The notes below the pieces were generated by a model. That model was not told where the DNA came from, did not search any database, and worked only from the letters and a program-made list of their open reading frames with translations. Both the position numbers and the translations under genes were made by a program. Shown here one piece after another: positions 43,947-52,655 of a stretch of DNA of 64,000 nt (positions are counted from its first letter, which is position 1; each line of letters starts with the position of its first letter). Source of the stretch: an uncultured Bradyrhizobium sp. (lineage in GTDB: Bacteria; Pseudomonadota; Alphaproteobacteria; Rhizobiales; Xanthobacteraceae); assembly GCF_936928535.1 (NCBI RefSeq), contig NZ_CAKZHY010000056.1, positions 16,120-80,119 of the forward strand. The letters run 5' to 3'.

Positions 43947-44654
43947 ATGACCTCCCCAGACAAGACCGGCCCCTACACCCTCGTCTTCGACCTCGACGGC
44001 ACGCTTGTGGATACGGCGCCCGACCTGATCACGGCACTGAACCACGTGCTCGACCGTGAAGGCCTGCCGCCGGTACCGATGGCCTCGGCCCGCAATATGA
44101 TTGGCGCCGGCGCCCGCAAGCTGATCGAGCGGGGCCTGGAGGCCGAGGGGCGGACGGTCACGCCTGATGACATGGACCGGATGACGGCCGATTTCATCGC
44201 GTATTATGCCGACCATATCGCCGTCGAATCCCGCCCTTTCGAGGGGCTGCTTGACGCGCTCGACCTGTTCGCCGCGCAGGGGCATCGGCTCGCTGTCTGC
44301 ACCAACAAGCTGGAATGGCTGTCGAAGCGGCTTTTGGACCAGCTTGACCTGAGCCGCCGCTTCGCGGCGATCTGCGGCGCCGATACGTTTGGCGTCCAGA
44401 AGCCGGATCCGACCATTTTTCGGCAGACCGTGGCGCGGGCGGGCGGTGAGGTCAAAGCCAGCATCATGGTCGGGGATGCCGGAACCGACGTCGGCGTGGC
44501 CCGGCGCGCCGGGGTGCCCGTGATCGGGGTCAGCTTCGGCTATACGGACGTGCCCATCGCCGACCTGAAACCGGACCGGCTGATCCATCACATGCGCGAC
44601 CTGCCGGCCGCCGCCGATAGCCTGATGATCCCGCAGCGGCCGACAAGTCCCTGA
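43947..44654 (+). CDS. gph: HAD family phosphatase, phosphoglycolate phosphatase type
   Basis: Haloacid dehalogenase-like phosphatase of about 235 residues. The nucleophile motif is VFDLDGTLVDTAPDL at the N-terminus, with catalytic Asp in DLDGT. Motif II Thr is in AVCTNKLEW, and the late acidic motif is MVGDAGTDVGVARRAG. This combination and the length fit phosphoglycolate phosphatase, which removes the 2-phosphoglycolate made by Rubisco or DNA repair; other sugar-phosphate substrates remain possible. The start ATG at 43947 directly precedes the conserved strand. No strong ribosome site is visible. It is divergent from rpiA. Confidence 0.85.
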   Translation: MTSPDKTGPYTLVFDLDGTLVDTAPDLITALNHVLDREGLPPVPMASARNMIGAGARKLIERGLEAEGRTVTPDDMDRMTADFIAYYADHIAVESRPFEGLLDALDLFAAQGHRLAVCTNKLEWLSKRLLDQLDLSRRFAAICGADTFGVQKPDPTIFRQTVARAGGEVKASIMVGDAGTDVGVARRAGVPVIGVSFGYTDVPIADLKPDRLIHHMRDLPAAADSLMIPQRPTSP

Positions 44655-44685
44655 GATCACGTAAGGATCCCCGCGGAACCCCGCG

Positions 44686-44701
44686 TTAACCATCTATTAA
44701 C
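44686..44701 (+). promoter_or_regulatory. CtrA-type binding site
   Basis: TTAACCATCTATTAAC matches the full CtrA consensus TTAA-N7-TTAAC exactly. It lies about 90-100 bp upstream of the lipoprotein gene start at 44794. CtrA is the alphaproteobacterial cell-cycle response regulator. Only a handful of intergenic sites in the window contain even half of this motif. Confidence 0.6.
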
Positions 44702-44793
44702 TATGCGAAGTCCGGCGGTTGCTTGCCCGGAACGACGCTCCTAAGGTCCCTCGCGGGGTTATGTGGCGGTTCGTCGCAGTAGAGTGGATGGTC

Positions 44794-45294
44794 ATGCGTC
44801 GTGTCATCGCGATTGCGTTAGCGGGAGCGAGCCTCCTGGGAGCAACAAGTCTTGGTGGCTGCTCCTCGGTTTCTTGGGACATGTTCAAATCGACGCCGCC
44901 GACCGCGCAGGTCCGGCTTGAATCCAACCCGCCGGGGGCTGACGCTACGACCTCGCTCGGGCCGGGCTGCAAGACCCCCTGCTCCGTCTCGGTTCCCGCC
45001 CCCGACGCCCCGTTCACGGTGGCATTCGCGCTGCCGAAGTACCAGCCGGTCAGCGTGCCGGTGAACGTCATCAAGGACGCCGGCAATTTCACCACGCCGG
45101 CTACGGTGACCACCGATCCGAACCCGGTGTTTGCGGAGCTCCAGCCGGCTGTGCCGCCGAAGCCCGTGAGGAAGAAGCCGCACCGGCCGAAGAAGCCGAA
45201 ACCGGCCGCAGCCGCGCCTGCCGCGGCGCCGGCCGATGCTGCAGCGCCCGCGGCTGGCACGCCGTTCCCCGATCCGAACGCGGGCAAGCGCTGA
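44794..45294 (+). CDS. Predicted outer-membrane lipoprotein with a PEGA-like domain
   Basis: About 166 residues. The N-terminus is a lipoprotein signal peptide with lipobox LGGC (RVIAIALAGASLLGATSLGG then Cys). A PEGA-like beta domain follows (AQVRLESNPPGADATTSLG, GCKTPCSVSVPAPDAPF and then VAFALPKYQPVSVPV). The rest is an Ala/Pro/Lys-rich tail (KKPHRPKKPKPAAAAPAA), probably extended. Start is ATG 44794 or 44788. A perfect CtrA box about 100 bp upstream suggests cell-cycle-linked expression. Function unknown, with an envelope role likely. Confidence 0.7.
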   Translation: MRRVIAIALAGASLLGATSLGGCSSVSWDMFKSTPPTAQVRLESNPPGADATTSLGPGCKTPCSVSVPAPDAPFTVAFALPKYQPVSVPVNVIKDAGNFTTPATVTTDPNPVFAELQPAVPPKPVRKKPHRPKKPKPAAAAPAAAPADAAAPAAGTPFPDPNAGKR

Positions 45295-45426
45295 GCCAGC
45301 TGTCAATTGAGGTATACCACCCGATTGTCTCAGCCGCGTCCGATGCTTAGATTGGGCCTCCTGCACCACTGAAGCAAAGGTGCGCCCGTCGCCGTCAGTG
45401 GCAAGGTAATTGGCAAGGCATTTGGT

Positions 45427-46461
45427 ATGAACGGATCCTCTGCGAGTCCCCTCGCCGCGCTGTCGAGCCCGATGACCGATCCGTTCGGTCGCACCATCTC
45501 TTATCTGCGCGTCTCCGTCACCGATCGCTGCGATTTGCGCTGCTTCTATTGCATGTCGGAAGACATGACGTTCCTGCCCAAGGCGGACCTGCTGAGCCTG
45601 GAGGAACTCGACCGGCTCTGCTCGGCCTTCATCGCCAAGGGCGTGAAGAAGCTGCGCCTCACGGGCGGCGAGCCGCTGGTCCGTCGCAACGTGATGACCC
45701 TGGTGCGCTCGCTCTCGCGCCATCTGGCGAGCGGTGCGCTGGGCGAGCTCACGCTGACCACCAACGGCACGCAGCTGGCAAAACATGCGCAGGAGCTTGC
45801 CGATTGCGGCGTCCGCCGCATCAACGTCTCGCTCGACACGCTCGATCCGAAGAAGTTTCGCGAGATCACGCGCTGGGGCGAGATCGACAAGGTGCTGGAA
45901 GGCATCGAAGCGGCGCGCGCTGCGGGGCTTGCCGTGAAGATTAACGCGGTGGCGCTGAAGAATCTGAACGAGGACGAGCTTCCCGATCTGATGCGCTGGG
46001 CCCATGGCAAGGGCATGGGGCTGACCTTGATCGAGGTGATGCCGATGGGCGAGATCGGCTCGGGCCGCATCGACCAATATCTGCCGCTCTCGCTGGTGCG
46101 CGCGCGCCTCGCCCAGCAATTCACGCTGACGGATCTGGCCGAGAGCACCGGCGGGCCGGCGCGCTATGTCAGCGTGGCCGAGACCAGCGGCAAGCTCGGC
46201 TTCATCACGCCGATGACCCATAATTTCTGTGAATCCTGCAATCGCGTGCGCGTCACCTGCACCGGTACCCTGCACACCTGCCTCGGCCACGAGGACGCGT
46301 CCGATCTGCGCAAACCTCTGCGTGCATCCAGCGACGACACCCTGCTCGCCGCGAGCATCGACCGTGCCATCGGGCTGAAGCCCAAGGGCCACGATTTCAT
46401 CATCGACCGCCGCCACGACCGCCCCAGCGTCTCCCGGCATATGAGCGTCACCGGCGGCTGA
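45427..46461 (+). CDS. moaA: GTP 3',8-cyclase, molybdenum cofactor biosynthesis
   Basis: Radical SAM enzyme that starts molybdenum cofactor synthesis by rearranging GTP. The 344-residue protein has the N-terminal 4Fe-4S cluster motif at Cys35, Cys39 and Cys42 ([11 protein letters not shown]). The [13 protein letters not shown]-binding region follows, with a C-terminal second cluster in [19 protein letters not shown]. It is 344 residues, normal for the family. AAGG lies upstream of the ATG. The 132-bp leader has a few short repeats (TGGCAAGG twice) but no clear Moco riboswitch. No other moa/mod gene is in the window. Confidence 0.95.
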   Translation: MNGSSASPLAALSSPMTDPFGRTISYLRVSVTDRCDLRCFYCMSEDMTFLPKADLLSLEELDRLCSAFIAKGVKKLRLTGGEPLVRRNVMTLVRSLSRHLASGALGELTLTTNGTQLAKHAQELADCGVRRINVSLDTLDPKKFREITRWGEIDKVLEGIEAARAAGLAVKINAVALKNLNEDELPDLMRWAHGKGMGLTLIEVMPMGEIGSGRIDQYLPLSLVRARLAQQFTLTDLAESTGGPARYVSVAETSGKLGFITPMTHNFCESCNRVRVTCTGTLHTCLGHEDASDLRKPLRASSDDTLLAASIDRAIGLKPKGHDFIIDRRHDRPSVSRHMSVTGG

Positions 46462-46635
46462 GTATGGCCGGTCTGCGGCCCTATTCCCCTTAACTATCAA
46501 CAAACTTCCGATTGACTGGCGGCAGCGCCGCTGGTTTTGTGCGGCTGCCTTTAAGCCTTCGCGGCGGGACAAGCCGACGCGCCTAGTCGGCGTAGACCCA
46601 AGACGGTTAGGGCAAAATCGGGGGAGGACCTATCG

Positions 46636-47217
46636 TTGCAAGCGCTCTTAAAGCTGAGCCACGGGATCGACGCGTTCACACGCTGGACCGGCAGACGCCT
46701 GGCATGGCTGATTCTGGTCGCCGTGATCATCTCGGCCGCCAACGCGATCGTCCGCAAGGCGTTCGATATATCATCCAATTCCTGGCTCGAGCTACAGTGG
46801 GTGCTTTTCAGCATTGTCTTCCTGCTCTGCTCGCCATGGACCCTGCTCGACAACGAGCACATCCGGATCGACATTGTGAACGCCATGATGCCGAAGAAGG
46901 CGCGCAACATCATCGACGTCATCGGCCATTTGTTTTTCCTGCTGCCGCTGACGGTCGTGATGATCATTACTGGTGTACCGTTCTTTCTCCGCTCGTTCCA
47001 CATCAACGAACAGTCCGGCAATGCCGGCGGCCTGCCGCAATGGCCGGCCAAGTCGCTGATCATGATCGCCTTCGCCTTCCTGCTGGTCCAAGGCGTTTCC
47101 GAACTGATCAAGCGGATTGCGGTGATGCGCGGGCTGATTCCCGATGCTCACGAGTCGCAGGTGAAGGCGATCGAAGCCGAGGTCGAGCACCTCGTCGAAG
47201 CGATCGAAAAGAAGTGA
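46636..47217 (+). CDS. TRAP transporter small permease subunit (DctQ family)
   Basis: Four-helix small subunit of a tripartite ATP-independent periplasmic transporter, 193 residues. Helix 1 is WLILVAVIISAANAIVRKAF, helix 2 includes LELQWVLFSIVFLLCSPWTL with the conserved E-x-Q-W-x-L, and HIRIDIVNAMM follows. The start is a TTG at 46636 with strong GGGGAGG seven bases upstream; no ATG is better placed. It is followed 28 bp later by the large permease gene. The C-terminal 25 residues form a charged helix. Transport probably depends on Na+. Confidence 0.9.
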   Translation: MQALLKLSHGIDAFTRWTGRRLAWLILVAVIISAANAIVRKAFDISSNSWLELQWVLFSIVFLLCSPWTLLDNEHIRIDIVNAMMPKKARNIIDVIGHLFFLLPLTVVMIITGVPFFLRSFHINEQSGNAGGLPQWPAKSLIMIAFAFLLVQGVSELIKRIAVMRGLIPDAHESQVKAIEAEVEHLVEAIEKK

Positions 47218-47245
47218 GCGCCAGCGGCGTTTTTCGGGGGAATTT

Positions 47246-48901
47246 ATGACCGCGTTTCTCATCGCCAATATGGCGCCGATCATGTTTGCGTCTCTGGTCG
47301 TCGTGCTGCTGCTCGGCTATCCCGCAGCATTTTCACTCGGCGCCGTCGGGCTCATCTTCGCAGTGATCGGAATCCAGCTCGGCGAATTTCGCCCGGACTT
47401 CCTGCAAGCCCTGCCCGAGCGTGTCTACGGCGTGATGAACAACGACACGCTGCTCGCGATTCCGTTCTTCACGTTCATGGGCCTGGTGCTGGAGCGATCC
47501 GGCATGGCCGAAGATCTGCTCGACACCATCGGCCAGCTGTTCGGCACCATCCGCGGCGGCCTCGCCTATGCGGTCGTGTTCGTCGGCGCGCTGCTTGCGG
47601 CGACAACGGGTGTGGTCGCGGCCTCCGTGATCTCGATGGGCCTGATCTCGCTACCGATCATGCTGCGCTACGGCTATGACCGCCGCATGGCCACCGGCAT
47701 CATCGCGGCCTCCGGTACGCTGGCGCAGATCATCCCGCCCTCGCTCGTCCTGATCGTGATGGCCGACCAGCTCGGCAAGTCCGTGGGCGACATGTACGAA
47801 GGCGCGTTCATTCCGGGCCTGGTGCTCGCCGGCCTCTATGCCGGTTACGCGTTCCTCGTCACCCTGATCTTCCCGAAGGCCGCTCCGGGCCTGCCGAAGG
47901 AAGCAATCGGCTTCCGCGAAGACAACGGTGACCGCGGCCTGCGATCGCTGGGCGTGTTGTTCCTAGCGAGCTGCGCGTTCGGCTGGTTCATGATGCGGGG
48001 CTCGGAAACCCATGGTGCCGATTTCGTCGTGCTCAGCATGTTCTTCGGCATTCTGTTCGCCTTCTTCGTCGCCGTATTGAACTGGATCACCGACCGGTTC
48101 CTTGGCTTCCGTTTCCTCTCGAAGATGGCGCAGCAGACCACCTTTGTGATGGTGCCACCGCTGTTCCTCATCTTCCTGGTGCTCGGCACCATCTTCATCG
48201 GCATCGCGACGCCGACCGAAGGCGGCGCCATGGGCGCAGCCGGCGCCCTCATTCTCGGCGCCATGAAGCGGCGGCTGACCTGGGACCTGGTTCGCCAGGC
48301 GACGGAATCGACGGCAAAGCTGTCTGCCTTCGTCGTCTTCATTCTGGTTGGCGCCCGCGTGTTCTCGCTGACCTTCTACGGCGTCAACGGCCATGTCTGG
48401 GTCGAGCACCTCCTCACCTCGCTGCCCGGCGGCCAGATCGGCTTCCTGATCTTCGTCAACGCCTTCGTGTTCGTGCTGGCGTTCTTCCTCGACTTCTTCG
48501 AGCTCGCCTTCATCGTGATCCCGCTGCTCGGGCCTGCGGCCGAACATCTCGGCATCGATCTGATCTGGTTCGGCGTCATCCTCGGCGTCAACATGCAGAC
48601 CTCGTTCATGCATCCGCCGTTCGGCTTCGCATTGTTCTATCTGCGCTCGGTTGCTCCGAAGGAATCCTATATCGACCGCGTCACCAAGAAGCGCATGGAG
48701 CCGGTCACGACGGGTCAGATCTATTGGGGCGCGATACCGTTCGTGGTCATTCAGGTCGTCATGGTGTTGTTGGTGATCATGTTCCCGTCGATGGTGATGC
48801 ACTACAAGGGCGTGCAATCCAACATCGATCCCAACAGCATCAAGATCGAGGTACCGCAGATCGAACTGCCACCGTTGGATTTTGGGCCGCCGAAACAATA
48901 G
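47246..48901 (+). CDS. TRAP transporter large permease subunit (DctM family)
   Basis: Main membrane subunit of the TRAP transporter, 551 residues, clearly longer than the usual 430 because of extended loops and a C-terminal tail (IEVPQIELPPLDFG). About 12-13 helices are visible. The DctM core shows NDTLLAIPFFTFMGLVLERSG and SGTLAQIIPPSLVLIVMADQ in the first half, and IATPTEGGAMGAAGAL and MHPPFGFALFYLRSVAP in the second. This size is typical of the FcbT3/TakM-type subgroup that works with TakP-like binding proteins. A convergent gene for such a binding protein follows, beyond a strong hairpin. Confidence 0.92.
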   Translation: MTAFLIANMAPIMFASLVVVLLLGYPAAFSLGAVGLIFAVIGIQLGEFRPDFLQALPERVYGVMNNDTLLAIPFFTFMGLVLERSGMAEDLLDTIGQLFGTIRGGLAYAVVFVGALLAATTGVVAASVISMGLISLPIMLRYGYDRRMATGIIAASGTLAQIIPPSLVLIVMADQLGKSVGDMYEGAFIPGLVLAGLYAGYAFLVTLIFPKAAPGLPKEAIGFREDNGDRGLRSLGVLFLASCAFGWFMMRGSETHGADFVVLSMFFGILFAFFVAVLNWITDRFLGFRFLSKMAQQTTFVMVPPLFLIFLVLGTIFIGIATPTEGGAMGAAGALILGAMKRRLTWDLVRQATESTAKLSAFVVFILVGARVFSLTFYGVNGHVWVEHLLTSLPGGQIGFLIFVNAFVFVLAFFLDFFELAFIVIPLLGPAAEHLGIDLIWFGVILGVNMQTSFMHPPFGFALFYLRSVAPKESYIDRVTKKRMEPVTTGQIYWGAIPFVVIQVVMVLLVIMFPSMVMHYKGVQSNIDPNSIKIEVPQIELPPLDFGPPKQ

Positions 48902-48965
48902 CCGGACCGGTCTCCGGCCCGTGATCGCGTCAAGACGCCGCGCCCAGGTTTGTTGCCTCAGAATA

Positions 48966-49000
48966 AGAACAGCCCCGGAGCTTGGCTCCGGGGCTGTTCT
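48966..49000. terminator. Hairpin between convergent TRAP genes
   Basis: A 16-bp perfect stem, AGAACAGCCCCGGAGC at 48966-48981 and its complement at 48985-49000, with a 3-base loop (TTG). It lies between the large permease gene (plus) and the TakP-like gene (minus). There is no strong T-run on either side, so it may work as a bidirectional terminator or an mRNA-protecting hairpin. Confidence 0.75.
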
Positions 49001-49017
49001 CGACTTGATGCAGACGA

Positions 49018-50106
49018 TCAGCTCTGGGCGTGACGCGCCATGAAGCTGTCGTAGGCGAGCTCGGCCACCTGGAACCACGAATAGTCAGTGTTCGAGAAGC
49101 TGGTCAGCGACTCGTAGACCTTCTTGAAGTTCGGATTCGTCGTAGCAATCTCGCTGTGCAACGACTTGGCCGCCTTGAAGGAAGCCTCCATGACCTCGGG
49201 CGGGAAGGCATGCAGCTTCGTACCGCCTGCCAGCAAGCGGCGCAGCGCCGGCGGATTGGCCTGGTCATACTTCGCCATCATCCAGTTGTTGGAGAGGTGT
49301 CCAGCCTGCTCGAGAACGCTCTGATAATATTTCGGCAGAGCGTTCCACTTATCGAGATTGACGAAGGCCAGCAGGATTGGACCGCCTTCCCACCACCCCG
49401 GATAATAGTAATGCGGCGCGACCTTGTAGAAGCCGAGCTTCTCGTCATCATATGGTCCAACCCACTCCGCGCCGTCGATCGTACCCTTCTCCAGTGCGGG
49501 ATAGATGTCACCCCCGGCGATCTGCTGCGGCACGGCACCGAGCTTCGCCAGCACCTTTCCGGCAAAGCCGCCGATGCGGAATTTCAAGCCGGAGAGGTCT
49601 GCAACGGTCTTGATCTCCTTGCGGAACCAGCCACCCATCTGACAGCCGGTGTTGCCGGCAAGCAGCGAGGTGACGTTGTAGCTCTTGTAGAATTCGTTGA
49701 GGACTTCCTTGCCCCCACCCAGCATGTACCAAGCCTGGTTGACACGCATGTTGGGACCAAAAGGCACCGATGAGCCGAAGGTGAAGGTCGGATCCTTGCC
49801 AAAATAGTAGTACGACGCGGTGTGGCCGATCTCGCAGGTGCCGTTCTGCACAGCATCGAGCACTTGCAGACCCGGGACGATTTCGCCGCCGGCGAAGGTC
49901 TGGATCTGGAACTTATTGTCGGTCGCTTCGGCCACTGACTTTGCCATCATCTCGGCGCCGCCATACAGCGTATCGAGCGATTTCGGCCAGCTCGTCGGCA
50001 TACGCCATTTGATTTCGGGCATCGACTGAGCGATCGCCGGCGCGGCGAGCGTCGCGGCTCCAACCGCGCCAAGTCCGGTGACCTTGATGAAATCTCTTCT
50101 CTTCAT
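49018..50106 (-). CDS. TRAP substrate-binding protein, TakP-like (copy 1)
   Basis: Periplasmic binding protein of 362 residues. The N-terminus has a Tat-type signal (MKRRDFIKVTGLGAVGAATL, then AAPAIAQ). The mature part follows the TakP/FcbT1 pattern that binds 2-oxo acids or aromatic acids with a metal: [38 protein letters not shown], then [20 protein letters not shown] and [20 protein letters not shown] at 50106 is chosen by the signal peptide. It is convergent with the DctM gene rather than in the usual P-Q-M order. A close paralogue is at 61020-62111 and a fragment of another at 58241. Confidence 0.92.
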   Translation of the reverse strand: MKRRDFIKVTGLGAVGAATLAAPAIAQSMPEIKWRMPTSWPKSLDTLYGGAEMMAKSVAEATDNKFQIQTFAGGEIVPGLQVLDAVQNGTCEIGHTASYYYFGKDPTFTFGSSVPFGPNMRVNQAWYMLGGGKEVLNEFYKSYNVTSLLAGNTGCQMGGWFRKEIKTVADLSGLKFRIGGFAGKVLAKLGAVPQQIAGGDIYPALEKGTIDGAEWVGPYDDEKLGFYKVAPHYYYPGWWEGGPILLAFVNLDKWNALPKYYQSVLEQAGHLSNNWMMAKYDQANPPALRRLLAGGTKLHAFPPEVMEASFKAAKSLHSEIATTNPNFKKVYESLTSFSNTDYSWFQVAELAYDSFMARHAQS

Positions 50107-50303
50107 TGGTTTCCTACCCCGATGGATTGTGATGATTGGCCTTCTTGCCGAGGCTTGGATCCCCAGCATGGAACATTGCCTTGCGGATTTCCATCCCGAT
50201 CAGGGTGACGGAGGTGAAATGCCCGGCTTCACAGTGCTTTCTGCTCTAAGACTTTAGGCTTAGGTCGGCCGCGGGAGGCGGTGTCCCGGGAAGCCCGCCC
50301 GGC

Positions 50304-51716
50304 TCACATGAGACGATGCGCCTCGATCTTGTCCATGAAGCGAGATGACGCGTCCACAAGCCTGAAACGCAGTGTGAACTGCGCGCCACCGGCAGGCGCA
50401 CTCTCCACGAGAATCGTCGCGTCGTGATCCTCCGCCACGCCGCGCACGATCGACAGCCCCAGACCCGCGCCGTCGCTGCGCTGGCGGTCGCGGCGCCAGA
50501 AGCGCTGGAAGATCAGGTCACGCTCGGCTTCCGTGATGCCCGGCCCGCAATCGCGCACGCACACCTCGCCCTCATCGTTCACCTCGACGTCGACCGAAGT
50601 GTCCTGCGCGGTGAACTTGATGGCGTTTTCGGCGAGGTTGAAGATCGCGCGCTGCAGCATCTCGGAATTGCCGTGGATCAACACGGGCGTCTCGGCGCCT
50701 TTGAGCGCGATGCCCTTGTGCTGCGCAATCGCGAGCGGTGCGATCGCGCCGACCACCTCGGCACAGACGGCCCGCAGATCCGCGGTCTCGCCCGGATCGA
50801 GCACCAGCGTGTCGAGCTCGGCGATCTCCAGGAGCTGGGCGACGATCCGGCTCATGCCCTCGATGTCGTCGTGCAGGAGCTGTCTGACCGCACTGTCGCC
50901 GAGCGTCTCGACCCGCGTGCGCAGGATCGCGAGCGGCGTGCGCAGCTGATGGGCGGCATCGGCGGTGAACTGGCGCTGCAGGCGAAAGCCGTCCTCGAGA
51001 CGGTCGAGGGCCTGGTTCACAGCGGTGACGAGCGGCATGATCTCACGCGGAATCTGGTGCGTCGGCAAACGGACGTCCGTGCGCGACGGGCCGATATTGC
51101 TGGCCTCTTCCGAGGCCTTCCAGAGCGGCGCGATGGCGCGGCGGAAGATGATGATGTCGATCGCGAGCAAGATCAGAAGAATGGGAATGGTGATCCATCC
51201 GACCCGGCGGAAGAAGTTGGACACGATATCGTCGGTAATGACGTCGCGGTGAGACAGGTCTTCCCCGACCCTGATGCGAACGGTGGTGCCGTCGATCGTC
51301 TGCTTCACTTCGGCGCCTGAAATCGTGTCCGACGTCACGTCACCGGTCTTCTTGTGCGACGAGAACAGCAGGCGGCCGTCGTCATCGCGGATGTCGTACT
51401 GGTAGCGACCATAGGCTTCCGAATACAGACCCCGCAGACTCTCCGGCAGATTGAACGTCACCTTGCCGTCTGCGTTGACGGCAATTCGCTCGGCAAGCGT
51501 CTCGGCCTGGGCCCGCATCGCCGCGCGATGCAGCTGGTCGATCTCCGAGTTCAACAGCCAGAACAGCACCAGCGGCAGGAAGATCGCGACCACCGCGACC
51601 GCGATGATGTGCAGGAACACGATGCGCGAGATCAGCGATTTGAACGACGGGGCCCGGACTATGGATCCGGTCAGGTATCCAGTCCTGGACCCGATCTGGA
51701 ATCCGAACCGGGCCAC
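50304..51716 (-). CDS. Sensor histidine kinase, TctE-like
   Basis: Membrane sensor kinase of 470 residues. One helix near residues 32-55, a periplasmic sensor region of about 110 residues, a second helix (about 172-192), then a HAMP-like linker and a HisKA domain with the phospho-acceptor His256 in TADAAHQLRTPLAILRTR. The HATPase domain has AENAIKFTA, a VRDCGPGI box and GLGLSIVRGVAEDHDA. Start is a GTG at 51716 with GGAG eight bases upstream, one base after the regulator's stop, so the pair is coupled. TctD/TctE-type systems usually control organic-acid transport. A TRAP gene lies next to it, about 200 bp away. Confidence 0.9.
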   Translation of the reverse strand: MARFGFQIGSRTGYLTGSIVRAPSFKSLISRIVFLHIIAVAVVAIFLPLVLFWLLNSEIDQLHRAAMRAQAETLAERIAVNADGKVTFNLPESLRGLYSEAYGRYQYDIRDDDGRLLFSSHKKTGDVTSDTISGAEVKQTIDGTTVRIRVGEDLSHRDVITDDIVSNFFRRVGWITIPILLILLAIDIIIFRRAIAPLWKASEEASNIGPSRTDVRLPTHQIPREIMPLVTAVNQALDRLEDGFRLQRQFTADAAHQLRTPLAILRTRVETLGDSAVRQLLHDDIEGMSRIVAQLLEIAELDTLVLDPGETADLRAVCAEVVGAIAPLAIAQHKGIALKGAETPVLIHGNSEMLQRAIFNLAENAIKFTAQDTSVDVEVNDEGEVCVRDCGPGITEAERDLIFQRFWRRDRQRSDGAGLGLSIVRGVAEDHDATILVESAPAGGAQFTLRFRLVDASSRFMDKIEAHRLM

Positions 51717-51717
51717 G

Positions 51718-52392
51718 CTATTTCTCCTCGGCCATCATGTAGCCGACGCCGCGGATCGTATGGATCACGACCTTGGCGCCGTGTTCGGTGAGCTGCTTGC
51801 GCAGCCGGGAGACATAGACCTCGACCGCGTTGGAAGCGACCTCGCCCTCGAGCCCGAAGATGTGATCTTCGACATTCTTCTTCGGCACCACCCGCCCCTG
51901 ACGCCGCAGCAGGATCTCCAGCACGGAGGTTTCGCGCGAGGAGATGATCCGCGGCTTGTCATCGACGAAAATTTGCCGGCTTTCGGTGTCGTAGACGAGA
52001 TTGGCAAGCCGCAACGAACGGCCGAGCAATTGGCCCGGACGCCGCAGGATGGCCTCCAGCCGCGCCACCAGTTCCTCCATCGCGAACGGCTTTGCCAGAT
52101 AGTCGTCGGCGCCGCTGCGCAGGCCGTTGACGCGGTCCTGCAGGCCGCCACGCGCGGTCAGCACCAGCACCGGCAGCGGCTCCATCTGCCGTCGCAGCTC
52201 GCGCAGCACCGACAGGCCGTCGCCGTCGGGCAGGCCGAGATCCAGGACCATCGCGGCGTAGGTCACGTTATGCACCGCCTCGCGCGCCTCCTCGGTGCTG
52301 CCGACGATATCGCTCTCATAACCGGCCGCTGCCAGCCCGTTGGCAACGAGCCGCGACAGCTCGACATTATCCTCGACGATCAGAAGGCGCAT
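51718..52392 (-). CDS. OmpR-family response regulator, TctD-like
   Basis: Response regulator of 224 residues. The receiver domain has the acidic pocket LIVEDN, the phosphorylation site Asp51 in MVLDLGLPDGDG, and the Lys in DDYLAKPFAMEEL. The C-terminal OmpR/PhoB winged helix (SSRETSVLEILLRRQGRVV, then NAVEVYVSRLRKQL and IHTIRGVGYMM) binds DNA. ATG at 52392 begins directly with the receiver strand; a longer frame from 52602 is not supported. It is coupled to the histidine kinase gene and probably controls the nearby TRAP system, by analogy with TctDE. Confidence 0.92.
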   Translation of the reverse strand: MRLLIVEDNVELSRLVANGLAAAGYESDIVGSTEEAREAVHNVTYAAMVLDLGLPDGDGLSVLRELRRQMEPLPVLVLTARGGLQDRVNGLRSGADDYLAKPFAMEELVARLEAILRRPGQLLGRSLRLANLVYDTESRQIFVDDKPRIISSRETSVLEILLRRQGRVVPKKNVEDHIFGLEGEVASNAVEVYVSRLRKQLTEHGAKVVIHTIRGVGYMMAEEK

Positions 52393-52655
52393 GCGGTAAA
52401 CCTGATTTCCGGTATTCCCGAAGGCGCGGCACACGCCGCGATGGACGATCTCTCCCACCAATCGGTGGATTGAGCCAGCAAAAAATGGCGCTTGCGAGGT
52501 TGAGGCGCGGTTGCCGACCCGTGCGCGGCCAGACCACCCCAGGTCTGGCGGAAATGTGTGTTGGCGGATCCGCCGGTCGCTGCCATCAAGGAGCGAGGTC
52601 AAATTGCTGTCACGGTGATGCGGTCGTGGCGAACCAGGCGCGGGAGCAGCAGCGC

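Noticed and set aside
45295..45426. Possible molybdenum cofactor riboswitch upstream of moaA
   Set aside because: Only short repeats and one weak hairpin are visible; the leader lacks the long paired architecture and conserved blocks of the Moco motif.
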